Part shown: positions 16,006 to 25,598 of the stretch, in pieces
Numbering within the stretch: position 1 is the stretch's first letter
How the letters are laid out: the number at the start of each line of letters is the position of its first letter
Origin: Acidobacteriota bacterium
Lineage (GTDB): Bacteria > Acidobacteriota > Thermoanaerobaculia > Multivoradales > J023
Assembly (NCBI GenBank): GCA_029263315.1
Contig: JAJCXR010000024.1
Location: 1 to 64,000 of the forward strand
DNA length: 64,000 nucleotides
Reading direction: 5' to 3'
Notes under the pieces: model-generated
Seen by the model: only the letters and a program-made list of their open reading frames with translations
Databases searched by the model: none
What the model was told of the DNA's origin: nothing
Made by a program: the position numbers and the translations under genes

Positions 16006-19000
16006 TCAGGGAATATCCTCGCATTCGACGTTGGCCAAGAGATCGAGCATGGCATCGATCAGCGAGCTACTGTCGGCGGCGCTGAAGGAGGCGGCGCTGG
16101 TGTAGTAGGCGGCGTATTGCAGGAGGTCTTCGTTGAAGGTGCCGAGACCGACGCCGTCACCTTGCAAGGCGACACCGTAGATCAGAGCCTCCGGGACGCT
16201 GTCGCGGATGAGCTCGATCTCGGCCATGGCGTTGGCCAGGGGCTCGCCGTCGAAGGTGCCGAGGTCGGGGTTGTAGTGGCCGGTGTAAGCCACTTCGTTC
16301 TTCGATTTGAAACCGCCCATGCCGTCGAAGAGACGCACCTCTTGGATCTCCGCCAGGTCGTAGCCGATGGGACCACGGCCGGCGATGTCGATGTTGGGGA
16401 TACCGTCGGTGATCACCACCACCACCTTCTGGGCGTTCGGCCGTCCGTAGCCCTGCAATTGCGCCACCACCTCGTGCAGCGCCAGGGCCGTCGGGGTGGT
16501 GGAGTCGGGGTTGATCTCGGTGAAGTCCATGTCGTCCACCAGGGCGCGGACGGCGCTCAGGTTGCCGGTCAAGCCGGAGTGGATGGTCACCGACTGATTG
16601 AGGTTGAGCTGCACCGAGCCGAAGCCGGCGAAGCTCATCAACGAGGCACGGTGGTCCTGGCCGTCGGCGAGCATGGCGTCGAGGAGGGTGCGCAGGGCTT
16701 CCTGCGACGCTTCGAAGCGATTTTCGCCGCTGACCGGATCGAAGGTGGCGGTCATGCTGCCGGAACGGTCGAGCAGCAGCACCACGTCGAGGGGCAGCTC
16801 GGGATCACAGACCCCCGGATCCGGTGGCTCGACGGGGGTCTGGTCACCGGATTGGCAGAGACTGAAGTCGTCGAGGGTGGCGGTGAAGGTGGTATCGGCG
16901 TCGTAGGAGGCCGCCGCCATGCCGACCCACACGTTGTCACCCATGTCGACGCTGACGCTACCGGTGCCGGTGCCACCGACGGTGGGCCGGATCCAACTGT
17001 CACCGCCGTTGAAGGAGTACTCGACGGTGTAGACATCGCCCTGCTTCTGGAGCGCCAAGCGCACCGGCAGCTGGCCCGAAACCACGTCGCTGATGTCCTG
17101 GCCGCCGGTGCCCTGCAGGTCGCGGAAGGCGAATTGCAGCACCGGACGGTCCGGGTTGGGGAAGTGCGGCACGTACATGGCCATCACCCGCGGCGACAGG
17201 GGATCGTCGCTGGCGCGGGCCAGCAAGCCCACCTTGCGGAAAGTGCCTCCGGCGTCCACCGGCACATCGAGGATGTCGACCTCGGCGCGGAAATCGCCGT
17301 TGGTCAGCTGATAGACGAAGTAATGGTTGTCGGAGCCGTAGAGGGCGCTGCCGTCGGAGGTCAGCTCGAGGAAGCCATCGGCCTCGACGAAGCTACCTTG
17401 ATCGGCATCCCCGACCTGGGTGGTGAGCCACCCGTTGCCGATCTGGGCGTCCTCGAAGTCGTCCTCGGCACAGACCCCCGACGGTGGGCTGGGCAGGCCG
17501 CCGCCGTCCGGTGCCCGGTAGCCGAAATCCACCGTCAGGACGCTATCCCCGGCAGCCACCGTCACCACCGACTGGTGGGCCGTCAGCACACCGTCGAAAT
17601 CGAAGGTGGGCATCAGGGAGGAGGGTAGGGTGGAGGCATCGACGCGCACCGTGTAAGTGCCCGGCGACACGCCGCTGAACAGGTACTCGCCGTCGCCGCT
17701 GGTGATGGCGCTGCCGAGGGCTAGTCCGTCGCCGTCGAAGAGCTGCACGCTGACCCCGTTGAGCTCCGGCTCCAGGGCGTCCTGAACCCCGTCGCCGTCC
17801 AGGTCGGCCCATACCCGATCACCGATCTGCGCTCCGAGGATGCAGTTGGTGTCGTCGAGCAAGGTCAGCAGGGCGCCGGTCAAGGTGGCGCTGTCGTTGG
17901 CGCTGAAGGACAGGCCACCGGAGTAGAAGGCGGCGAAATTCAGCAGGTCCTCGTTGAAGGTGCCGAGGCCGATGCCGTCCCCTTGCAGGGCCACACCGTA
18001 GATGGTGAGCTCGGGGAAGCCGTCCTTGAGACGCTGGATCTCGAACATGGAGTTGGCCAAGGGCTCGCCGTCGCGGGTGCCGAGGTCGGGGTTGTAGTGA
18101 CCTCGGAAGGCCACTTCCGGCCAGGTGACAAATTGTCCCATGGCGTCGCGCAGGGTGATCTCTTGGATCTCCTCCAGCTCGTAGCCGATGGGACCACGAC
18201 CGGCGGCGTCGATGTTGGGGATGCCGTCGGTGGCGAAGAGGATCACCGGCAGGTTGGCCGGGTCGTGCTGCTCGACGAGCACCTCGAACGCCTTCTTAAG
18301 GGCGATGGAGGTGGTGGTGGTGGACATCGGGTGGATGTCCGCCACGTCGATGCCTTGCACCAGGCCGTTGACGCCGCTCAGATCCGCCGACAGGCTCGAC
18401 AGCAGACTGGCGCCGGAGGTCAGGTTGGCGACCACATTGTCGGAGCCGTTGATGGTGATCACCGCCGCCCGGCTGCCGTCATTCTCCGCCGCCAGGGCGG
18501 TGAGCAATTGGTCGACGGCCTGCTGCTGGGCTTCGAAGCGGGTCTGGCCGTCGGGGAAGAGGGCCGTCATGCTGCCGGAGTGGTCGAGCACCAAGACCAA
18601 GTCCAGAGGACGCTCCGGCTCGCAAATCGTTGGGTCCGGTGGCTCGATGGGCGGCACGGTGATCGGTTGGCAAATCTCGTAGTTGTCGAAGCGGGTGGTC
18701 ATGGTGGTGTTGGCGTCGTAGGACGCCACCGCCAGACCCACTTGCAGGTCGTCGCCCATGGCGAAGGTGACCTCACCCTCGGCGCCCCCTTCCGTCGGCA
18801 TCACCCAGGTGGCGCCGTTGTTGAAGGAGTAGTAGGCGCTGTAGGTATCGTCCACCTTTTCCAAGGCGATGCGGTTGGGCAGGGTGGCGAAGACCACCTC
18901 GGCCAGCAACTGGCCGGGGCCGCCGTCGGTGTCGCGGTAGCCGAATTGCAGCACCGGCCGTTCCGGGTTGGGGAAATGGGGCACAAATTGCACCATCACC

Positions 19001-22000
19001 CGTTGAGCGCTGCTGCCGAAACCGTTACGCACCACCAAGCCGCCCTTGCGGAAGGCACCACCGGTGTCCACCGGGATGGCGGCCACGTCGACTTCGACGC
19101 GGAAGTTGCCGTTCACCTCTTGGTAGAGGAAGGCGTGGTGGTCGGTGTTCCACAGGGCGGTGCCGTCGGAGGTCAGGTCGAGGAAACCTCCGGCCTCCAT
19201 GGCGCTGCCTTGGTCAGCGTCGCCCACTTGGGTGAGCTGCCAGCTGGCATCGAGGGCGCCATCATTGAAGTCGTCTTCGAAACAGATCTGGCTGCCCGGT
19301 GGCGGCTCGATCGGCGGCGTCGACTGGCGATAGCCAAAGTCGATGGCCAGCTGACTTTCCTCAGCCGCCACGGTCACCGTCGCCTGGTCGGCGCTGGCCA
19401 GACCGTCGAAGTCGTAGGTGGCCTCATCGAGCTGAGCCGGCACGGTGCTGCGGACCACCCGCACCGTCCAAGTGCCCGGCGGCACGCCGGTGAACAGATA
19501 CTCACCGTCACCGCCGGTGGCCTGCATGGCCACGACGTTGCCGAAGACATCGACCAGCTCGACGCCGACGCCGTGGAGTCCCGGCTCGCCGCCGTCCTGG
19601 GCGCCGTCGCCGTCATCGTCGCGCCACACCCGATCGCCGATCTCGGCGCTGCCGATGCAGTTGGTGGCGTCGCTCACCGCCAGCAGGGCGTCGAGGAGCT
19701 CATCGGCGTTGGTGGTGCTGAAGGATTGGGCGCCGCTGTAGAAGGCGGCGTAGTCCAGCAAGTCTTGGTTGAAGGTGCCGAGGCCGATACCGTCCCCCTG
19801 CAGGGCGACGCCGTAGATGCGCAGCGCCGGCAGGGCCGACTTGAGCAGCTCGATCTCCGCCATGGCGTTGGCCAGAGTCTCACCGTCGTAGGTGCCGAGC
19901 TCGCCGTTGTAGCCGCCGGCGAAGGCCACCTGTGGCCAGGAGAGATAACCCCCCGTGCCGTCGAGCAAAGAGATGGCTTGGATGGCGTCCAGCTCGTAGC
20001 CGTCGGGGCCACGGCCCATGCTGTCGATGTTGGGCACGCCGTCGCTGAGCAGCACGATCACCGGGTCGTGGGCGCTGTCGGTGTAACCCAAGAGCAAGTC
20101 GAGGGTCTTGCGCAGACCCAGGGCGGTGGGGGTGGTGGCATTCTCGCGCAGGTCGCCGACGTCCATGGCCATCACCAGGTCGGAGATGCTCGCCAGGTTG
20201 GAGGTCAAACCAGCGTGGATCAGGGCTCCTTGGCCCAAATTCTCCGCCACCGTAGCGAAGCCGGCGAAGCTCACCAGGGCGGCGCGGCTGCCGTCCCCTT
20301 CCGCCGCCAGGGCGTCGTTGAGGGCCAGCACCGCTTCTTGGGCGGCGGTGAAGCGCGGCGTGCCGGCGAAATCCACCGTCATGCTGCTGGAGCGATCCAG
20401 CAGGTAGACGATGTCCACCGGACGCTCCTCGCAGAGCTCGATGGGGGGTGGGTTGACCGGCGGTGTGGCCATCGGCTGGCAGATCTCGAAATCGTCGAAA
20501 TCGGCGCTGAAGTCGCCGATCCCGTCGTAGGAGGCGACCGCCAAACCGATCTCGAGATCGTCGCCCATCGCCAGGCTCAGGGAGCCGCCTCCGCTGTCGC
20601 CACCGCTCGGTACGACCCAATTACTGCCGCCGTTGGTGGAGTAGTAGACGGTGTAGGTGTCGCCTCGCTTCTCGATGGCCAGCTTGACCGGTAGCTCGGC
20701 ATAGACCGTCTCCGCCAGCTCCAGACCTGGGGCGCCTTCGGTGTCGCGGTAGCCGAACTGCAGCACCGAACGCTCCGGGTTGGGGAAGTGGGGCACCAGC
20801 ATGGCCATCAGCCGCTGGGCTTGGTTGCCGAAGCCGTTGCGGACCACCAGGCCCGCCTTGCGGAAGGCACCGCCGACATCCAACGGCAGGTCGTCGATCT
20901 CCACCTCGACCCGAAAGTCGCCTTCGACCGATCGGTAGACGAAGTGATGGTTGTCGGAACCCCACAGGGAGGAGCCGTCGGACTGGACGTTCAACACCCC
21001 ACCGGCCTCGCTCACCGAACCGAGGCTGGCATCGCCGATGAAGGTGGTGGCCCACCCGGCCGCCAATTGGCCGTCCGCAAAATCGTCTTGGAAACAGGCC
21101 AGGCCGGGGGGCGTCGGATTGCCGGAGTCGTCGGCCCGGTAGCCGAAGTCCACCAGGCGCTGCACTTGCCAGGCGCTCAACGATACCGTCGCTTGATGCG
21201 CCGTGGCGGTGCCGTCGAAGTCGAAGCTGGGCATCAGACCCGCCGGCAAGGTGGAGATGTCGACCCGCACCGTGTAGTCGCCGGGGGCGACATCGACGAA
21301 AAGATAGTCGCCGTTGCCCGCGGTGGTCGCCGTGGCGACGACACCGCCGAGGTGGTCCAATAACTCGACGCTGACGCCGTTGATCTCCGGCTCGCCGGCC
21401 TCCTGCTGACCGTCACCGTCCAGGTCGGCCCACAGCCGATCGCCGACGATGGCGGTGCCCGGTTGCGAGCAGTGCAGGGAGGACAGCAGGCTGTGCATGG
21501 TGGCCAGCACGCCCTCGGCGTTGGTGGTCCAAGCGCTGCCGCCGCTGATCGCAGCAGCGTAAGCCAACAGGTCCTGTTGCGCCGTGCCAAAGCCGCCGCC
21601 GTCGCCGTTGAAGCCGATGCCATAGATCACCAAATCGTCGATGGCGCTCTTCAGCCCCTCGAAACCGAACATGGCGTTGGCCAAGGTCTCTCCTTGGTAG
21701 GTGACGAGATCGCCGTTGAAGGCCCCCCGCCAGGCCACCTCGCCCCAAGAGGCGAAGTCGCCGAGCTCGTCCCGCAGGCTGATCTGGGCGACGGCATCGA
21801 GGTCGTAGGCATCGGGCCCGCGACCGTTGCGGTCGATGTTGGGCACGCCGTCGGAGAGCACCACCAGGGAGGCCCGATGGCTCGGATCACGCTCCGCCAA
21901 GAGCAGCTCCAGGGCCTCCGCCAGAGCGATGGCAGTGGGGGTGGTGGGCGGCGGTCCGTCCTCCGGTACGACCAGCTCGAGACTGGCCAGGAGGTCGTCG

Positions 22001-24039
22001 ATGACGCTCAAATCGTCGCTGAAGCCGGAGCGTACGAGGACCCCGTCCGCCAGGTTGGCGGCCGAAGTCTGGAAGCCGCTGAAGGTGAGCAGGGCGGCGC
22101 GATGACCGGCGGCTTGCACGTCGAGGTAGTCGTTGAGGGCCCGGATGGCTTGTCGGGCCACCTCGAAACGCTGGCTGCCGGCGGCGTCTTCGTGGCTCAT
22201 GGAGCCGGACATGTCGAGCAGGAAGACCAGATCCACCGGCGTCGACGCATCGCAGGCGGGAGGCGGCGTCGGCACATAGGGTGGATCGAGGTTGGGATGA
22301 CAGAGCATGAAGTCGTCGAATTCCATGGTCAGGGTGGTGTCGGCGTCGTAGGACGCCACCGCCATGCCGGCCAGCAGCGAATCGCCCATGGCGATCTCCA
22401 CCTGCCCACCGACGCCGCCGATGGTGGGCTGCGTCCAGCTGGCACCGCCGTCGGTGGAGTAGTAGACGGTGTAGACATCGGCCCGCTTGTCGATCGCCAA
22501 ATGCAGCGGCAGGGAAACGCCGAGCACCGGCGCCGCCAGCTCGTGGGCGACGCCATCGGTACCGCGGAAGTCAAATTGCAAGGCGGTGTCCGCCGGGTCG
22601 GGGAATTGCGGCATGAAATTGATCATCACCCGCGGCGCGTCGCTGTCGGTGGAGGCGCGTAAGGCGATGCCGCCCTTGCGCAGGTCGCCGCCGGCATCCA
22701 CCGGCAGGTCGGTGATCGCGGCTTCGAAACGGAAGTCACCGAGGGCGTTTTGGTAGACGAAATGACCGTTGTCGTCGTCGTGGTACAGGGAGGTGCCATC
22801 GGCGGTGATCTGAAGGTGATTGGCCACCACCGAAGCATCGCCCTGGTCGGCGTCGCCGAGGTCGACACTCTGCCAAAGGGCTCCGAGGGTGTTGTCGAAA
22901 TCCTCGACGCTACAGATTTGACTATTGCCCGCCGGGTCGACGACGTTGACGGGCTCGCCGGGCAGGGACGGCGCGCCACCCTCACTGGGGGGGACGCCGA
23001 CTTGCCGTCGGGCCAGGCGGTAGAGCACTTGATGGCTCCCCTCGGCGACGATCAAGCGGTCGTCGGCGTCGAAGAGGAGGGCGCTGGGGTGGCGCAGCCC
23101 GCCGACCAAGGCATGGGCCGTACCCCGCTCGTCGAGACGCAACAGCTCGCCGCGACCGCTGGACGGATCGGTGATCGCCACCACCAGGTTGCCTTGGGAG
23201 TCGGCGGCCAGGGCGGTGACCACCGCGTCGCCGAAGATCGGCAGCTGGGCATAGGAAGCGTCGACGGCGACGATCTGCGCCGCCTCGTCGTACCACAGAC
23301 GGACGATGCTTTGCTCACCTCGCTCTTGGTGGCGCACCGCCAAATAGAGGGTACCCTCCGGCCCCTTCGCCATGGCGAGGGGCTCTTGCCCTGGACCCAA
23401 GACGTTCAAGGATTCGAATCCGCGGTCGTGGCGGGGGGCCGCCGCGTCGAGACGCAACAGATCGCCGCCGCGGGGGCCGTGCACCGCCACCAGCAGGTGA
23501 CCGCTGGAAGTCATCACCAGACCGCGACCGCCGGCCCCGTCGGGCAGGGTCCTCCACGACGATAGATGGGAAGCCGCCCCATCGAGGCGCCGCAGGGCGT
23601 CGTCTTCGCTACCCAAGACGAGGATATTGCCTCGCTCGGTGACCCACAGGTTTTGGCGTCCATGGCCGAGGTGCTCGTCGTCGACCAGGGCCACCGTGGA
23701 CAGGGCGTGATCTCCCCCCATGGCGACTTGCAGCAGGCGACCGGACGAGGCACCCGGAACCTGGCCGGGATCGAGAAGACCGTTGCCCAGGGCAGGACCG
23801 GCGCCCGGTGTCCCGGCGTCCGGTGTCCCGGCGTCCAGTGTCCCGGTTCCCGGTGCCCCTGCACGGCTGACCACAATGAGGTCGCCCTGCGGCGTCCAGG
23901 CGAGAGCGGCGGGGGACTCCACCAAGCTCAGGGTTTCGATCTGGAAGGCCGGATCGATATCGAGCTGAGCAGCCTCGGCGGACCAGGCCAGCGGCAGCAA
24001 GAGACAGCAAAAACTGAGGATGGAGCGAAGTGCTTTCAT
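16006..24039 (-). CDS. Giant secreted modular protein (propeller, DUF1349-like/VWA/SdrD-B modules)
   Basis: The product is 2,677 residues from the ATG at 24039 (GGGAGA upstream), with a signal peptide (SILSFCCLLLPLAWSAEA). About 25-370: NHL-like propeller strands. Then a three-domain unit repeats: a DUF1349/lectin-like domain (FRVEVD..., YTVYYSTDGG) at about 374-580, 981-1190, 1583-1791 and 2186-2396; a von Willebrand A domain with intact MIDAS (DMSGS, DRSSS, DHSGS, DRSGS) at about 593-856, 1200-1460, 1803-2065 and 2413-2676; and an SdrD B-like domain (DLDGDGQQEAGEPE type) at about 860-968, 1460-1571 and 2066-2176. The fourth unit lacks the B domain and the protein ends with VECEDIP. No sortase or other anchor motif is seen. 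It is probably a surface or matrix adhesion protein; ligand unknown. Confidence 0.9.
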   Translation of the reverse strand: MKALRSILSFCCLLLPLAWSAEAAQLDIDPAFQIETLSLVESPAALAWTPQGDLIVVSRAGAPGTGTLDAGTPDAGTPGAGPALGNGLLDPGQVPGASSGRLLQVAMGGDHALSTVALVDDEHLGHGRQNLWVTERGNILVLGSEDDALRRLDGAASHLSSWRTLPDGAGGRGLVMTSSGHLLVAVHGPRGGDLLRLDAAAPRHDRGFESLNVLGPGQEPLAMAKGPEGTLYLAVRHQERGEQSIVRLWYDEAAQIVAVDASYAQLPIFGDAVVTALAADSQGNLVVAITDPSSGRGELLRLDERGTAHALVGGLRHPSALLFDADDRLIVAEGSHQVLYRLARRQVGVPPSEGGAPSLPGEPVNVVDPAGNSQICSVEDFDNTLGALWQSVDLGDADQGDASVVANHLQITADGTSLYHDDDNGHFVYQNALGDFRFEAAITDLPVDAGGDLRKGGIALRASTDSDAPRVMINFMPQFPDPADTALQFDFRGTDGVAHELAAPVLGVSLPLHLAIDKRADVYTVYYSTDGGASWTQPTIGGVGGQVEIAMGDSLLAGMAVASYDADTTLTMEFDDFMLCHPNLDPPYVPTPPPACDASTPVDLVFLLDMSGSMSHEDAAGSQRFEVARQAIRALNDYLDVQAAGHRAALLTFSGFQTSAANLADGVLVRSGFSDDLSVIDDLLASLELVVPEDGPPPTTPTAIALAEALELLLAERDPSHRASLVVLSDGVPNIDRNGRGPDAYDLDAVAQISLRDELGDFASWGEVAWRGAFNGDLVTYQGETLANAMFGFEGLKSAIDDLVIYGIGFNGDGGGFGTAQQDLLAYAAAISGGSAWTTNAEGVLATMHSLLSSLHCSQPGTAIVGDRLWADLDGDGQQEAGEPEINGVSVELLDHLGGVVATATTAGNGDYLFVDVAPGDYTVRVDISTLPAGLMPSFDFDGTATAHQATVSLSAWQVQRLVDFGYRADDSGNPTPPGLACFQDDFADGQLAAGWATTFIGDASLGSVSEAGGVLNVQSDGSSLWGSDNHHFVYRSVEGDFRVEVEIDDLPLDVGGAFRKAGLVVRNGFGNQAQRLMAMLVPHFPNPERSVLQFGYRDTEGAPGLELAETVYAELPVKLAIEKRGDTYTVYYSTNGGSNWVVPSGGDSGGGSLSLAMGDDLEIGLAVASYDGIGDFSADFDDFEICQPMATPPVNPPPIELCEERPVDIVYLLDRSSSMTVDFAGTPRFTAAQEAVLALNDALAAEGDGSRAALVSFAGFATVAENLGQGALIHAGLTSNLASISDLVMAMDVGDLRENATTPTALGLRKTLDLLLGYTDSAHDPVIVLLSDGVPNIDSMGRGPDGYELDAIQAISLLDGTGGYLSWPQVAFAGGYNGELGTYDGETLANAMAEIELLKSALPALRIYGVALQGDGIGLGTFNQDLLDYAAFYSGAQSFSTTNADELLDALLAVSDATNCIGSAEIGDRVWRDDDGDGAQDGGEPGLHGVGVELVDVFGNVVAMQATGGDGEYLFTGVPPGTWTVRVVRSTVPAQLDEATYDFDGLASADQATVTVAAEESQLAIDFGYRQSTPPIEPPPGSQICFEDDFNDGALDASWQLTQVGDADQGSAMEAGGFLDLTSDGTALWNTDHHAFLYQEVNGNFRVEVDVAAIPVDTGGAFRKGGLVVRNGFGSSAQRVMVQFVPHFPNPERPVLQFGYRDTDGGPGQLLAEVVFATLPNRIALEKVDDTYSAYYSFNNGATWVMPTEGGAEGEVTFAMGDDLQVGLAVASYDANTTMTTRFDNYEICQPITVPPIEPPDPTICEPERPLDLVLVLDHSGSMTALFPDGQTRFEAQQQAVDQLLTALAAENDGSRAAVITINGSDNVVANLTSGASLLSSLSADLSGVNGLVQGIDVADIHPMSTTTTSIALKKAFEVLVEQHDPANLPVILFATDGIPNIDAAGRGPIGYELEEIQEITLRDAMGQFVTWPEVAFRGHYNPDLGTRDGEPLANSMFEIQRLKDGFPELTIYGVALQGDGIGLGTFNEDLLNFAAFYSGGLSFSANDSATLTGALLTLLDDTNCILGAQIGDRVWADLDGDGVQDALEPELNGVSVQLFDGDGLALGSAITSGDGEYLFSGVSPGTYTVRVDASTLPSSLMPTFDFDGVLTAHQSVVTVAAGDSVLTVDFGYRAPDGGGLPSPPSGVCAEDDFEDAQIGNGWLTTQVGDADQGSFVEADGFLELTSDGSALYGSDNHYFVYQLTNGDFRAEVDILDVPVDAGGTFRKVGLLARASDDPLSPRVMAMYVPHFPNPDRPVLQFAFRDLQGTGGQDISDVVSGQLPVRLALQKQGDVYTVEYSFNGGDSWIRPTVGGTGTGSVSVDMGDNVWVGMAAASYDADTTFTATLDDFSLCQSGDQTPVEPPDPGVCDPELPLDVVLLLDRSGSMTATFDPVSGENRFEASQEALRTLLDAMLADGQDHRASLMSFAGFGSVQLNLNQSVTIHSGLTGNLSAVRALVDDMDFTEINPDSTTPTALALHEVVAQLQGYGRPNAQKVVVVITDGIPNIDIAGRGPIGYDLAEIQEVRLFDGMGGFKSKNEVAYTGHYNPDLGTFDGEPLANAMAEIELIRDSVPEALIYGVALQGDGVGLGTFNEDLLQYAAYYTSAASFSAADSSSLIDAMLDLLANVECEDIP
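23806..23855 (-). repeat. 15-bp tandem minisatellite inside the giant gene
   Basis: About 3.3 copies of a 15-bp unit (CGGTGTCCCGGCGTC on the + strand) lie at 23806-23820, 23821-23835 and 23836-23850, with a partial fourth. In protein they give the five-residue repeats GTLDA, GTPDA and GTPGA. The unit keeps the frame, so copy number could vary without breaking the gene. Confidence 0.75.
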
Positions 24040-24395
24040 GGGATCTCCCTTGACACGGCGGCTAGAGGTTCCGTCGTCGGACGAATTCCTCGCGGCAAGG
24101 CGGTGCATAGATGGGTTCATCTCCCCGCATCGACGGGCGGCAAGGCCGTCTAGATGGCCGGGGGGCAGGGCGTAGCGTATTGAATTCACGGTAGTTGGCT
24201 CGTTCAGTGTTCGAATGATCGAGGTCGCCTATCGAATGTGTCTGAAATGGCAGTGTCATCTAAGCACAGATTGGTTAAGGCGAACATTACGATGGCCAAA
24301 AAAGTTGCCTCTGGGCGCAATTTGACTGTGCGATACGTCGCCGCGCCAAGTCGCGGATTGTCGAATCGGGTGAGAGAGCGGGAACGGGGGCGGGG
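24040..24395. other. 356-bp intergenic leader of the giant gene
   Basis: This lower-GC stretch lies between two reverse-strand genes and must carry the promoter of the giant gene. It contains a 16-base near-perfect palindrome, GGCCGTCTAGATGGCC, at 24144-24159. A weak hairpin followed by a T run on the reverse strand, near 24300-24325, could end the upstream transcript. I see no coding frame with family-like features and no riboswitch class that I can name. Confidence 0.4.
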
Positions 24396-25403
24396 CTACG
24401 GAGATGTGGCGGCGAAGTCGGCGCGGCCGAGGAGGGAGCGACCACTGCCGATGGCGGGACGGATCAAGTAGTGGCTGCGGCGGCCCAGCTCGGCGGGCTC
24501 GACCCGAAAAATCAGCTGGCGGACCTTGCCAGGGGTTGTCGAGCCGCCGACGGTCTTCAGCTCGGCGGAGCGTTCCCCCAGCAGGTCATAGAGCAACCAG
24601 GGGCGGCCGTCCCGCCGTACTTCGATCTGGTAGCGGAAGGGTTCGGTCTGGGAGGTAAAATGCTCGCTGTGCACAAAGAGCCGCAGGAATCCCTGGACGG
24701 TGGGCTCGAAACGCAATCCCCGCTCTTCGTTGAAACGAAAGTAGGTCCCCAGGGAACCGTCGGCGGAGATCAGCTCGACGCTGGCCGGTGGCCTGATGGG
24801 ATGTAGGGGCCGCCAAGGAATTTGATCGTTGGTGTTGCCCATCGTTGCCAGGGCTCGGATCGCCACGGATTGGGCGCTACCTTGACGTCGCAGCACCAGG
24901 CTGTGCCAGCCATCGCCCACCGCCAGGCGATGGCTCAAGGCACGACCCGGCGCGCCGCTGGACGCCGGTACGAAGCTGGCGGTGGGATCGACATCGATGC
25001 CACCGACATCGATGCGTTGATCGTCGCCACCGTCCAGGCGATACCACAGAGAATAGCCCAAGACGGGGCTTCCATCGGTGAACAGGGCGCGGCTGATGAG
25101 CTGAACCGTCGCCGGGCCTTGGATGCTGAACACCACTTGCTCGTCCTTGTCGAGCAGGAAGAAGGTCCGTTGCTCGGCACCCTGACGCAAGCGCAGCGCC
25201 CGGTGGGGCGGTAGGGCTTGCAAGGCCTGCGGTGTCGCCGTCGAGGTGGGGATTGAAGGGGCGGAGGTTTTTGCCTGGGACGGGTCCTGGGCCTGCACTG
25301 CCGCCAGCGGCGGCAGCATCAATCCAAGAAAGAGGCCGAGAGCCATGGCCAATGGGCTGCGGCGGCGTGGAGGTTTAGGGTTGAGTCGTCGTTGGATCGG
25401 CAT
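24396..25403 (-). CDS. Secreted protein of unknown function
   Basis: The product is 335 residues from the ATG at 25403; the frame continues to an ATG at 25436. The shorter start is preferred because a consensus -10 box sits only 2 bases before the upstream ATG. The Arg-rich n-region (RRLNPKPPRRR) and hydrophobic stretch (AMALGLFLGLMLPPLAA) form a signal peptide ending at AVQAQ. The mature part is beta-rich with paired segments such as LRLRQGAEQRTFFLLDKDEQVVFSI and LYDLLGERSAELKTVGG. No catalytic motif is evident and I cannot name a family. It is divergent from the gamma-glutamyltransferase gene. Confidence 0.6.
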   Translation of the reverse strand: MPIQRRLNPKPPRRRSPLAMALGLFLGLMLPPLAAVQAQDPSQAKTSAPSIPTSTATPQALQALPPHRALRLRQGAEQRTFFLLDKDEQVVFSIQGPATVQLISRALFTDGSPVLGYSLWYRLDGGDDQRIDVGGIDVDPTASFVPASSGAPGRALSHRLAVGDGWHSLVLRRQGSAQSVAIRALATMGNTNDQIPWRPLHPIRPPASVELISADGSLGTYFRFNEERGLRFEPTVQGFLRLFVHSEHFTSQTEPFRYQIEVRRDGRPWLLYDLLGERSAELKTVGGSTTPGKVRQLIFRVEPAELGRRSHYLIRPAIGSGRSLLGRADFAATSP

Positions 25404-25438
25404 GAGCGTGGGCGCCAGGGCGGCGTCGGATGCCATGG

Positions 25439-25484
25439 ATTATACAAGCAACCGACGCAAAACCGATTCGCCTTGTCAGGCGAA
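25439..25484. promoter_or_regulatory. Divergent promoter region with operator-like inverted repeat
   Basis: A perfect TATAAT -10 box lies on the reverse strand at 25444-25439, pointing at the secreted-protein gene. A perfect 7-bp inverted repeat, TTCGCCT and AGGCGAA separated by TGTC, lies at 25467-25484. The TTGTCA at 25473 could serve as a -35 box for the forward gene, so a protein bound to the repeat would cover it. The boxes are seen directly; their use is inferred. Confidence 0.4.
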
Positions 25485-25598
25485 ACCCCTGGTAGGCTAA
25501 ACACCAAGAATCAATCAGTCCACCAACCCCCTCGCCGATCGGCTGCCGTGTCGGGTTGACGGGGCTCTTTTGAAGTCGCTTTGGCCCAGGAGATATCC

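Noticed and set aside
15907-17628. 573-residue forward frame
   Set aside because: It is antisense to the giant gene, with no domain pattern, and crosses that gene's terminator.
17983-20694. 903-residue forward frame
   Set aside because: It is antisense to the giant modular gene and has a His/Gly/Val-rich shadow composition caused by high-GC codon use.
24040-24395. Riboswitch ahead of the giant gene
   Set aside because: Cyclic-di-GMP and other common classes were considered, but no conserved core words could be matched.
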